Of a stretch of DNA of 7,874 nt, positions 1 through 6,706 are shown piece by piece. The notes under the pieces were generated by a model, which saw nothing but the letters and a program-made list of their open reading frames with translations, was not told the DNA's origin and ran no database searches. The translations under genes were made by a program, and so were the position numbers. The stretch is from positions 1-7,874 of the forward strand of contig JAUXEL010000076.1 in the NCBI GenBank assembly GCA_030620575.1. Reading direction: 5' to 3'. Every line of letters starts with the position of its first letter. The stretch's first letter is position 1. This DNA is from Fidelibacterota bacterium (GTDB lineage Bacteria; Fidelibacterota; Fidelibacteria; Fidelibacterales; Fidelibacteraceae).

Positions 1-1692
1 AACTTGTGCCAAAGTAACAGTCTTAACACCTTTCGGAACCGTTACGGATAGAGTGTAATCTTCTGCACTTAACTGTTTTCGATATATTTTATAACCGGTG
101 AAATTGAAACTTTCATCCGCTGTCCAAGAAAGCGTTACGCTGTCTGTTTTACTAATAATAGCAAGGAATGTCGGACGGGGAATAAGAACATTTTGTATAT
201 TATTGTAACGAATTGGTACATATTCGCTTATTTGGCTTAATGTCCATGTATAGTACCGTGCTGCCCAACCCGGACTTCCGCTGCTGGTCTCTTCTATCTG
301 CACTAATTTTCCATCATTGGTCCATTCGACTACCATTCGAATATGGCTGCCTGCCTTATTTGTAGCATCACCCGGCAATAGATCATTGAAATTGGATAAT
401 TGTGAAGAACCATTGTGAAATGAAGATGTTGTGTATCTCGTAGTCGTATTCCAACATACGCACACAAATCTGGAACAGTCGGCACCCACTGAATTACCGT
501 AATCTACAACGGTTGTATTAATATCACCTGCCAGTTTTCCGTCGGCAATGCCGGCATCAAACTGGGCAATGCTGCTCCAGCCTCCCCATTTATAGGGAAT
601 TCTTTGATTCTGACCAATTTGGATCCAGGAGGGTGTTGTAACGGTGCTGGTAGTCCCAATATTGTTCGCTGTCGCAGTCCAGATATGCTGGACATATTCA
701 TCAGCGGTGGCAAGTGCCTGTGTGCGGGTAACAACACCATCTGAGGTTTTTGCAAAGCTGTCAAATTCCGTCTCTGGTTCTTGCCCGATAAATTCATTAA
801 AATGGTATGTTTCGTTAAATTGTTCGGGATATTCTGCGTCTGTTCCCGGTATGTCCGCATGATATTCCCAGCGAATAATATGGATACCGTTTTTCGATGA
901 CTGCATGTGATATAATTCGCCTTGTGCACCGACATAAAATTCTCTAAAAATATAGGTGTATTGCTGCTGCGGAAGAAGAATTCTTGCCATAATATATGCC
1001 TGCTCGTCAAGAAGATATACATAGCGCGCTACAGATAGCGGAACATGTTGTGTAACTGATTCCGCATAAATATAATGCAGTTTATCCGGAGTGCTTCCAA
1101 GATAATCAACAGATCCAACATTCGGGACATGCAGAAATACGGTTTTTTTTCCTATTTGAATATTTACTGTTCCCGGCAGGGTGCGGGTAACATGAATTGC
1201 ACGCGGTACTGCTTTTGAAAATTGGCTTTGATCGCATTGTACCATACCATCAATATATCGAGTCTGAATATTGTTATTTTGCTTATAAAATCCATAAAAC
1301 ATTTTTTTAGGATCATCCAGTTCGGAAACAAGAATGAAATTATTTCCTTCCTGACGATAAACCCGCTGCGGACTGAGCAGGTATCGGTTTTCACCATCCT
1401 GATAGAAATCAAGGATATGGGGTAAATGAACTTTTTCTGCAGAAATTAAGTCTTTATTATTAAATGTTTTTAACATGGCATTTTCCGTATCAAAAATAAT
1501 AATACGCTCATCGTCAACCTGAAAAGACAGGGGTCCGCTATGCAAACCTTGATAAGATTGGTGTTTGACTTGCCCGATATCTTCCCCCCAGGGGATGTTC
1601 AGTAATTCTGTGTATATCATACCTGCGTATGCTATGGATATACTGACTGTACTGACAGTGAAAAATAGTGTTAAGAAATTTTTCAGTTTCAT
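1..1692 (-). CDS. Secreted NlpC/P60-like cysteine peptidase with Fn3-like domain (3' end outside window)
   Basis: The frame is open from the ATG at 1690-1692 to the window edge, 564 codons without a stop, so the C-terminus is missing. The ATG is the only sensible start: an in-frame stop lies at 1714-1716 and AAAGG sits five bases upstream. Residues 1-23 form a Sec signal peptide (Lys at 2 and 4, hydrophobic core, AYA before the likely cut). Residues about 24-340 are not firmly recognised; the motif GPLSFQVDDERIIIFD followed by an N..LKTF pattern resembles an NHL/beta-propeller blade. Residues about 365-500 look like an NlpC/P60 papain-fold core: YKWGG at 367-371, DCSRF with candidate nucleophile Cys406, LLPGD, then SHIRMVVEW with candidate His450, and Glu467 or Glu468 as possible third residue. 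It ends in VPIRY. From about 505 the TDSVTLSWTADES and TGYKIYR motifs indicate a fibronectin type III-like domain. Such enzymes usually cleave peptidoglycan stem peptides or other amide bonds; the substrate here is unknown. It is transcribed divergently from the transporter gene. Confidence 0.82.
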   Translation of the reverse strand, partial: MKLKNFLTLFFTVSTVSISIAYAGMIYTELLNIPWGEDIGQVKHQSYQGLHSGPLSFQVDDERIIIFDTENAMLKTFNNKDLISAEKVHLPHILDFYQDGENRYLLSPQRVYRQEGNNFILVSELDDPKKMFYGFYKQNNNIQTRYIDGMVQCDQSQFSKAVPRAIHVTRTLPGTVNIQIGKKTVFLHVPNVGSVDYLGSTPDKLHYIYAESVTQHVPLSVARYVYLLDEQAYIMARILLPQQQYTYIFREFYVGAQGELYHMQSSKNGIHIIRWEYHADIPGTDAEYPEQFNETYHFNEFIGQEPETEFDSFAKTSDGVVTRTQALATADEYVQHIWTATANNIGTTSTVTTPSWIQIGQNQRIPYKWGGWSSIAQFDAGIADGKLAGDINTTVVDYGNSVGADCSRFVCVCWNTTTRYTTSSFHNGSSQLSNFNDLLPGDATNKAGSHIRMVVEWTNDGKLVQIEETSSGSPGWAARYYTWTLSQISEYVPIRYNNIQNVLIPRPTFLAIISKTDSVTLSWTADESFNFTGYKIYRKQLSAEDYTLSVTVPKGVKTVTLAQV

Positions 1693-1756
1693 ATTTACCT
1701 TTGGTTTACTAATTTACATCACGGTGGAAATATAACACATAATAATCGGGGTAAAT
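1693..1756. promoter_or_regulatory. Divergent intergenic spacer with start signals for both flanking genes
   Basis: These 64 bases separate the two divergent start codons and must hold at least part of both promoters. GGGG at 1748-1751 lies five bases before the transporter ATG, and AAAGG (minus strand, 1698-1702) lies five bases before the peptidase ATG. For the plus direction a weak promoter can be drawn: TTTACA at 1713-1718 and CATAAT at 1738-1743 with a 19-base spacer, which would leave almost no leader. For the minus direction I see no convincing pair of hexamers. The two leaders share a similar base run (GGTAAATATG and GGGTAAATATG), so initiation signals are alike. No operator palindrome is evident. 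Confidence 0.4.
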
Positions 1757-3382
1757 ATGAAATTGATTAGTTTGTTGGGTTTATTAACGCTTTTGTTTAT
1801 TGCATGGCTATTATCTTATCACAAAGATAAAGTCAACTTACGAACCGTTTTATGGGGCTTGTTTCTGCAATTTTTATTTGCCGTGATCATACTTCAAAAA
1901 TCAATGCTCAGCTGGGTCGGGATGGGCATATTTGCACTGCTTCTGATCATCTATGTGTTCCGTGATCTTATCAAGTCGTCATGGCTGAAGCTCGCATGGA
2001 TTGCCGCAATTATTGTTTGTTCGGGTGCGATCAGTTTTCTGGTTTTCCAAATTTTACAGGTTATTTCCCTTTCTCTTTGGGTCATTTTTGTTTTATTGGC
2101 CATGCTGCTAAATAAATATTTATTAAAATCAGACCGGATAAAACCTTATTTAAACGCATTATTGATTATCAGTATATTTACTGCCCCCGTTGCCAAGGGG
2201 CTTTGGGGACAAGAAATTTTCCAATCCTTCAGTAACGGTGTCGCTAAATTTTTAAGCATGGCACAGTATGGCGCACAATTTATGTTTGGTAACCTGGCAA
2301 AGCCGGAGTACTTTTTTCCGGAAAACGCGGCCTGGCCGGGATTTGGATATCTTTTTGCGTTTGTTGTACTCCCCACCATTATTTTCTTTGGCGGATTCAT
2401 GAGCGTGTTATATCATTTTGGTATTATGCAACGTATTGTGGAAACCATGGCAAAATTCATGAGCTGGACCATGGGAACCAGTGGAGCTGAAACACTCTCC
2501 TGTTCGGCAAATATTTTTGTCGGCCAAACTGAAGCTCCTTTGCTTATCAAACCGTTTTTAAACGAAATGACTGAATCTGAATTGCTGACAGTTATGGTCG
2601 GTGGATTTGCAACCATTGCCGGTGGCGTCCTTGCCGGTTATATCGCAATGGGTGTGGATCCGGGTCATTTAGTTGCAGCAAGCGTAATGTCCGCGCCTGC
2701 AGCTCTGGTTATCGGAAAAATCATCTATCCTGAAGTCAAAAAGTCAAAAACAGCCGGAATAGTAAAAATGCCGCAGATGGATCGTGCTCAAAATGTTCTC
2801 GGTGCACTTTCCAACGGCATAACCGATGGCCTGAAACTTGCCGTAAATGTTGGTGCCATGCTTATTGGATTTATTGCCATTATCGCCGTTATTGATGTTG
2901 GGTTCAACTGGATGGATTCCCTTATTGACGGTAAACTCTTCGGTAACGCATATTTCGCCTATGAAATAAACAGCGGCATATCACCTGCAACGGGAGAATA
3001 TGCCGGTATTTTTCCGGGTTCTCTTCAGACCTTCTTTGGCTTTATTTTTCGTCCTCTTGCCTGGCTAATGGGTGTATCCTGGCAATATGCGGATGAAGTC
3101 GGAAATCTCCTTGGAACAAAAATTGCGCTCAATGAATTTGTTGCGTACGGCACATTAGGAAATTATATACATGATGGCGTGTTAGATGAACGTGCGCAAA
3201 CTATTGCAACCTATGCTATTTGCGGATTTGCCAATTTTTCTTCCATTGGAATTCAATTGGGCGGTATTGGTGCCTTGGCTCCGGGCAGGAAAAACACACT
3301 TGCCAAGATAGCTTTTAAAGCAATGATCGGTGGTGCTATTGCAAGCTGGATCACGGCAACCATAGCAGGTATATTACTGTAA
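1757..3382 (+). CDS. Concentrative nucleoside transporter (CNT/NupC family)
   Basis: This 541-residue inner-membrane protein probably imports nucleosides driven by a sodium or proton gradient. The CNT signature is clear: SGAETLSCSANIFVGQTEAP at 242-261, in which Gln257, Thr258 and Glu259 match the nucleoside-binding GQTEAP hairpin; NEFVAY at 459-464 with Glu460; and CGFANFSSIGIQLGG at 489-503 with Asn493 and Ser496, the second half of the binding site. Residues 28-48 (LRTVLWGLFLQFLFAVIIL region) match the family's N-terminal domain. It is longer than Escherichia coli NupC (about 400 residues): there are extra hydrophobic segments in the first 140 residues and a polar stretch at about 387-420 before the second half of the transport core. 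The ATG follows GGGG by five bases. One base separates its stop from the next gene, so the two are surely cotranscribed. The ion and whether purines or pyrimidines are preferred cannot be read from the sequence. Confidence 0.95.
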   Translation: MKLISLLGLLTLLFIAWLLSYHKDKVNLRTVLWGLFLQFLFAVIILQKSMLSWVGMGIFALLLIIYVFRDLIKSSWLKLAWIAAIIVCSGAISFLVFQILQVISLSLWVIFVLLAMLLNKYLLKSDRIKPYLNALLIISIFTAPVAKGLWGQEIFQSFSNGVAKFLSMAQYGAQFMFGNLAKPEYFFPENAAWPGFGYLFAFVVLPTIIFFGGFMSVLYHFGIMQRIVETMAKFMSWTMGTSGAETLSCSANIFVGQTEAPLLIKPFLNEMTESELLTVMVGGFATIAGGVLAGYIAMGVDPGHLVAASVMSAPAALVIGKIIYPEVKKSKTAGIVKMPQMDRAQNVLGALSNGITDGLKLAVNVGAMLIGFIAIIAVIDVGFNWMDSLIDGKLFGNAYFAYEINSGISPATGEYAGIFPGSLQTFFGFIFRPLAWLMGVSWQYADEVGNLLGTKIALNEFVAYGTLGNYIHDGVLDERAQTIATYAICGFANFSSIGIQLGGIGALAPGRKNTLAKIAFKAMIGGAIASWITATIAGILL

Positions 3383-3383
3383 T

Positions 3384-4529
3384 ATGATAGACTCCATTAT
3401 TGACATGGTTCATTTTCTTGCTTCCCGCGAATGCAGCGGGCGGCGGACCGGCACTCCGGGCTCTGCCGCGGCACGTACTTACATTATTGATAATATGATG
3501 CGGGCAGGTATTCATCCTTTCGGGGGTATTAACGGTTATATGCATCAATTTACCGGACTCCCTGAAGGCGTTATTGGTTCCAATATTATTGGACTTATTC
3601 CAGGAAAAGGTGAATTAATGGACCGTTTTATTGTTGTGGATGCGCATTATGACCATCTTGGGAAATATAAAACCGGACTGCGCTATTATCCCGGTGCAGA
3701 TGATAATGCCGCTGCAATTGCAGCTATTTTGCATGCCGCAAAACTTTTTATCGAAATGGAATCGGGACAGGAAGAACAACGGCGCAGTATTATTGTTACC
3801 TGCTTTGACGCGGAGGAACCTCCCTATTTTAATTCTGAACATATGGGAGTTGTACATTTTTGTAAAGATTTCCCGGAAATTATTGAACGTATCGATCTTG
3901 CCATTATTCTTGATCTAATGGCTCACCGTATGGGTGAAGGACGTGTACCGGAAAAATTTCAGGAAATATTCTTTATTATCGGTGCCGAAAAATCAGGCAT
4001 TGGTACTATTATAGATGAGCTGTATGCTGCTGTTGATAATTTGTCACCTATGCGTATGGGAGCACATGCAATTCCCCCTTCCGGAGATTATGTTCCTATT
4101 CAACAATACAATCTGCCGTTTTTATTTATGACTGCCGGAAAATTTAATGGCTATCATTCCTGTTATGACACAGCCGAAAAACTTGATTACCCTAAACTTG
4201 AGAGTATAAGCAATTATTTGGCGTATTTATTATCTGTTCTGTCCGTAGCAGATCCTGATGTTTTTACTTATAACCGACTTGGTGAAGATGATTTGGCAAC
4301 ACTTCATACGCTCGAAGATATTTTTGAACGTATGGATGAAGATGAAAATATTCCCAAAAAACAAAAACGCTTCATTTGGGGTAATACAAATATTCCTTCT
4401 AAATTCGGCAATATAAAGGATTTTCTCCAACGCGCTATCCAACAATGTAAAACCGATGGAAGTTTAGATCATAATGAACGTTCAAAAATTAATTATCTGA
4501 TCGACGTGATTTCCAAATATATGCATTAA
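3384..4529 (+). CDS. M28-family zinc metallopeptidase, cytoplasmic, with C-terminal extension
   Basis: This 381-residue protein has the full dinuclear-zinc set of family M28 (aminopeptidase/carboxypeptidase type): His88 in AHYDHLG (87-93), bridging Asp106 in GADDNAA (104-110), catalytic and metal Glu144-Glu145 in CFDAEEPPYF, Asp177 in ILDLMAH, and His258 in GYHSCYDTAEKLDYP. The N-terminal RECSGRRTGTPGSAAA run is also typical of the family, which supports the ATG used. No signal peptide is present, so it should act in the cytoplasm, unlike many secreted M28 enzymes. Residues about 290-381 extend beyond the catalytic core and are charged and helical; KTDGSLDHNERSKINYL at 356-372 looks like a degenerate EF-hand or TerB-type helix-loop-helix. 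The start lies one base after the transporter stop (TAA T ATG) with no strong Shine-Dalgarno (only AGG 14 bases upstream), which suggests translational coupling. The substrate is unknown; a glutaminyl cyclase-like role is less likely given the intact peptidase residues. Confidence 0.92.
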   Translation: MIDSIIDMVHFLASRECSGRRTGTPGSAAARTYIIDNMMRAGIHPFGGINGYMHQFTGLPEGVIGSNIIGLIPGKGELMDRFIVVDAHYDHLGKYKTGLRYYPGADDNAAAIAAILHAAKLFIEMESGQEEQRRSIIVTCFDAEEPPYFNSEHMGVVHFCKDFPEIIERIDLAIILDLMAHRMGEGRVPEKFQEIFFIIGAEKSGIGTIIDELYAAVDNLSPMRMGAHAIPPSGDYVPIQQYNLPFLFMTAGKFNGYHSCYDTAEKLDYPKLESISNYLAYLLSVLSVADPDVFTYNRLGEDDLATLHTLEDIFERMDEDENIPKKQKRFIWGNTNIPSKFGNIKDFLQRAIQQCKTDGSLDHNERSKINYLIDVISKYMH

Positions 4530-4531
4530 GA

Positions 4532-4563
4532 AAAAGTTGAAAAGTTGAAAAGTTGAAAAGTTG
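4532..4563. repeat. Four perfect tandem copies of AAAAGTTG
   Basis: Four uninterrupted 8-base units lie at 4532-4539, 4540-4547, 4548-4555 and 4556-4563, starting two bases after the M28 stop codon. The unit carries no obvious coding or hairpin signal. An 11-base piece of the same sequence occurs on the opposite strand at 6616-6626. This is a simple short tandem repeat of the kind prone to change copy number by replication slippage. It is too short and lacks spacers, so it is not a CRISPR. Confidence 0.95.
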
Positions 4564-4614
4564 AGAATAGATCCGCTTTTGCCAAAAACTACGGCGGACA
4601 AGATGATTGAGTAT

Positions 4615-4642
4615 ATTGTAGGGAACGGTTTTAAACCGTTCC
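4615..4642. repeat. REP-like palindromic element, copy 1
   Basis: A lead-in ATTGTAG (4615-4621) is followed by a perfect inverted repeat: GGAACGGTTT at 4622-4631 pairs with AAACCGTTCC at 4633-4642 around a single T. A shorter, decayed copy with the same lead-in lies at 6523-6549. It sits between two convergent genes (M28 plus, serpin minus) and neither arm is followed by a T-run, so it is not a standard intrinsic terminator, although an RNA hairpin could protect 3' ends or aid termination. The form is that of a REP-type intergenic repeat. The rest of the 243-base convergent gap (4643-4772) shows no further clear structure and no intrinsic terminator. Confidence 0.75.
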
Positions 4643-4772
4643 GTGCTTGTTGTCTGTTTGACGAAGCCTTAGCAAAGTCGGAAAGATTGATTCACCTTCA
4701 TATATTTTTGCTATGATTAAAATCGCAGCTTCAGCGTAACTGTTTACAATATAAAAATGAGGCTTATCTGCT

Positions 4773-6398
4773 TTAGTCCGTAATTGGCTCTACTTTATCC
4801 ATACGTCCTATAAAAAGAATAGCTTTTGTATCCACTTCCTGAATAATCAGCAAAAACGGTTTATTAAAGATTACACTATCATTATCATGGATACCTATAT
4901 CTATCATAATAACTGTTACCGCGGCAGCTTCAGCGCCTTCTTCATCCACATTTAGAAAGGTTTTGTGCAAGATGTTGCTGACAAATAAACCCTCCGCAGA
5001 AGTCATGCGACTAAGATCCGGAGCAGTGAACAACACGCTAGCCCCTAAATATTTCATTACTTTTACTAAGCTGTATTTGGCTTCAATTTTTATCTTTGGG
5101 ACACTTAGAAAAATACTTTCGTCCCGGCTATTGTCCATCCAGTTATCCCAATCAGAAATCGTTAAAGAAGCAACGAAATCATCTATATCATCTGTCGGCA
5201 TAATGAGTGTCATAGCATAATTCTGATCTTCTCCAAAGGGGAGACTAACGACCTCTACCGTTTCATCGTGAAAACGGCTGATATTTGTGATGGTTCCGCT
5301 ACTCATCATATCGCAAGTAACTACGCTTTCATCAGAGGCATAAAATGGCTGCAATCTTGTTGAAGATGTGTCAAAACCTGTATACCAGGGTCCCTTAAAA
5401 TACGTCGCATTCGCCAAAGCCATGACGGTGTTTCTTAAATTATCGGCTTGAACAATCTGTTTTATGCGTTCATGGGTATTATCGGAGGCCCATTGGTTAA
5501 TCGTATCGGCTGCAGCTTCCGGATTCCCCAGAAAATCAAGTGAAGATACCTCACTTTCAAAATAATACCGGCAGGTTGCTAAATAACTACTCAGGGGCTC
5601 ATAACCGGGTTGATACCAAATTGCTTGCGCCAAACTGATTTCAACATCATTCCCCTGTTCATAGAGATGTTCTTTGAATTGTTTATAGAGCGCATTTATT
5701 TCACTATCGGTATATCCGTTAAAATGCATGACATCTTTGAGCATATCTGCGGTTTGATTACTCGTACCGTTGTACAACATTCCCAGAGCATAAATAATAC
5801 TGGTGGGCGAAATAAAATTGTTTTCCGCAGAGTCCATAGGATTATCAGCGAGATATTTAAACAAGTCCAATCCAAACTGATTCATACATCGCGCGAAACC
5901 TTCTTCATCCCCTATAATTTCAAATCCAAATTCGGTATAGCCAAAATCTGCCGGAGTATCATTATGATCCACCATAACAACTTCCGGGGTGATCCGGGTG
6001 GTGGAATCTACATATACCGTAAAGAGCAAGGGCAGAGGATTGGAGACAAGTTCCGCTTTATCTGAGCCGGTTTTCGGGGACAGATAAATTACACTATCTT
6101 GTTCATTCAGTACAACAAATTCTTCAAGGCTGTAATCCCCCACATTGAGTAACATGGGTTCTGACAGATAGGTTGTGTTGAAAAGGGAAAGTTCGAGCTC
6201 ATCGGAAATGAGTTCACTTGCTGCGTTCATGTAGCTAACACGTACATGATCGGGGGTTGGTGCAGATGTTGCTTTTTGTAGCGTTGTGTGCGATACGCCA
6301 AATTGCGCAATACCTTGTTGTGTAATTTGATCTCCATCAAACCAGCTGCATGCAAAGAGGAACAGGAGCGCAAATAAAAAAATGCATAGCTTTTTCAT
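4773..6398 (-). CDS. Serpin-family protease inhibitor, predicted lipoprotein
   Basis: The protein is 541 residues from the ATG at 6396-6398, chosen over an in-frame TTG six bases upstream because AAGGAG (6407-6412) is eight bases from the ATG but only two from the TTG. Residues 1-17 form a lipoprotein signal with lipobox LFAC (Cys17); Ser18 would not signal inner-membrane retention under the Lol rule, so an outer-membrane anchor is inferred. Residues about 45-160 form a beta-rich domain I cannot name. The serpin fold spans about 166-538: NFISPTSIIYALGMLYNG (194-211), NATYFKGPW (330-338), VPKIKIEAKYSL (433-444), GLFVSNILHKTFLNVDEEG (470-488) and FNKPFLLIIQEVDTKAILFIGRM (511-533). The hinge EEGAEAAAVT (486-495) is rich in small residues as in inhibitory serpins, though P14 is Ala rather than Thr/Ser. 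Counting from Gly488 as P15 puts P1-P1' near Gly502-Ile503. It should trap serine or cysteine proteases by a suicide mechanism; the target is unknown. Confidence 0.94.
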   Translation of the reverse strand: MKKLCIFLFALLFLFACSWFDGDQITQQGIAQFGVSHTTLQKATSAPTPDHVRVSYMNAASELISDELELSLFNTTYLSEPMLLNVGDYSLEEFVVLNEQDSVIYLSPKTGSDKAELVSNPLPLLFTVYVDSTTRITPEVVMVDHNDTPADFGYTEFGFEIIGDEEGFARCMNQFGLDLFKYLADNPMDSAENNFISPTSIIYALGMLYNGTSNQTADMLKDVMHFNGYTDSEINALYKQFKEHLYEQGNDVEISLAQAIWYQPGYEPLSSYLATCRYYFESEVSSLDFLGNPEAAADTINQWASDNTHERIKQIVQADNLRNTVMALANATYFKGPWYTGFDTSSTRLQPFYASDESVVTCDMMSSGTITNISRFHDETVEVVSLPFGEDQNYAMTLIMPTDDIDDFVASLTISDWDNWMDNSRDESIFLSVPKIKIEAKYSLVKVMKYLGASVLFTAPDLSRMTSAEGLFVSNILHKTFLNVDEEGAEAAAVTVIMIDIGIHDNDSVIFNKPFLLIIQEVDTKAILFIGRMDKVEPITD

Positions 6399-6406
6399 TT
6401 TCAATA

Positions 6407-6412
6407 CTCCTT
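6407..6412 (-). promoter_or_regulatory. Shine-Dalgarno AAGGAG that decides the serpin start
   Basis: AAGGAG on the minus strand is followed after eight bases by the ATG at 6396-6398. The in-frame TTG at 6402-6404 begins only two bases downstream, too close for normal initiation, so the ATG is preferred. Confidence 0.85.
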
Positions 6413-6431
6413 ATGTTTGCCAATATTTAAG

Positions 6432-6458
6432 CTTATAGTATGTTTATCTAAATGTCAA
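6432..6458 (-). promoter_or_regulatory. Sigma-70-type promoter for the serpin gene
   Basis: On the minus strand a perfect -35 TTGACA (6453-6458) is followed after 15 bases by TATAAG (6432-6437) as the -10. Transcription would start near 6425, leaving a leader of roughly 27 bases that contains the AAGGAG site. The spacer is two bases shorter than ideal, and a Bacteroidota-type promoter would look different, so this is moderate evidence. No operator is evident. Confidence 0.55.
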
Positions 6459-6476
6459 GAGATAATTAGGAAGGGG

Positions 6477-6511
6477 GTTATAAGTTTAAGGTTTAGGGTT
6501 TAAGGTTGAAA
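6477..6511. repeat. Imperfect heptamer tandem repeat, GTTTAAG type
   Basis: Five consecutive 7-base units: GTTATAA (6477), GTTTAAG (6484), GTTTAGG (6491), GTTTAAG (6498) and GTTGAAA (6505). The middle three differ at one position at most. It lies just upstream of the serpin -35 box (6453-6458), so changes in copy number could alter upstream promoter context, though that is inference. Confidence 0.8.
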
Positions 6512-6522
6512 GAATTTTCGGT

Positions 6523-6549
6523 ATTGTAGTGGATGGTTGTGACCGTTCC
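6523..6549. repeat. REP-like palindromic element, copy 2 (decayed)
   Basis: Starts with the same ATTGTAG as copy 1 (4615-4642) and then matches it at about 15 of the next 21 positions with one gap, ending in the identical CCGTTCC. The arms GGATGGT and ACCGTTCC still pair with one bulge and one wobble around a short TGTG loop. Conservation of the lead-in plus partial preservation of pairing argues for common origin rather than chance. Confidence 0.6.
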
Positions 6550-6561
6550 AACAGGGCGTAT

Positions 6562-6585
6562 GAGTGTAAGAGTGTAGGAAAGTGC
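6562..6585. repeat. Short octamer tandem repeat, GAGTGTAA type
   Basis: Three adjoining 8-base units: GAGTGTAA (6562-6569), GAGTGTAG (6570-6577) and the diverged GAAAGTGC (6578-6585). Only the first two are close, so this is the weakest of the repeat runs; it is recorded because it falls among three other 7-8 base runs. Confidence 0.5.
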
Positions 6586-6673
6586 GAAAAAAAGAAAGAG
6601 ATGTTCATTCGACTCTTCAACTTTTCCAGCCTTCGCTGAGGTTATGGCTGACAGGCGACATTTCGACATCAAT

Positions 6674-6702
6674 AAAAAAACCCTTTCGAAGAAGGGCTTT
6701 TT
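6674..6702 (-). terminator. Intrinsic terminator of ppdK
   Basis: On the minus strand the stem CCCTT (6692-6696) and AAGGG (6681-6685) closes a six-base loop containing TTCG and is followed by seven T (plus-strand A-run 6674-6680). An A-run on the other side (plus-strand T 6698-6702) extends the stem by A-T pairs and makes the structure partly bidirectional. It begins about 45 bases after the ppdK stop and insulates the serpin promoter from read-through. Confidence 0.85.
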
Positions 6703-6706
6703 ATCT

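Noticed and set aside
644..862. Plus-strand open frame of 72 codons inside the NlpC/P60 gene
   Set aside because: It lies antisense to a frame that is open for 564 codons with a signal peptide and recognisable motifs; its own translation shows no family features.
504..1022. Minus-strand open frame of 172 codons in another frame of the NlpC/P60 gene
   Set aside because: The overlapping frame from 1692 carries the signal peptide, YKWGG, DCSRF and Fn3-like motifs; this one has no recognisable content.
1143..1150. Run of eight A (coding strand) in the NlpC/P60 gene as a phase-variation tract or frameshift
   Set aside because: The frame is intact through the run and it encodes Gly-Lys-Lys-Thr; eight A in a moderate-GC gene is not unusual without strain comparison.
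4532..4563. CRISPR array
   Set aside because: Units are 8 bases with no spacers.
4700..4772. Intrinsic terminator downstream of the serpin gene
   Set aside because: Only a three-base CGC/GCG pairing near 4724-4737 was found with no T-run after it on either strand.
5610..6065. Plus-strand open frame of 151 codons opposite the serpin gene
   Set aside because: The serpin frame is unambiguous over the same bases, and the antisense translation has no domain or plausible start signal.
6402..6404. TTG as the serpin start codon
   Set aside because: Only two bases separate it from AAGGAG, whereas the ATG six bases downstream has an eight-base spacer.
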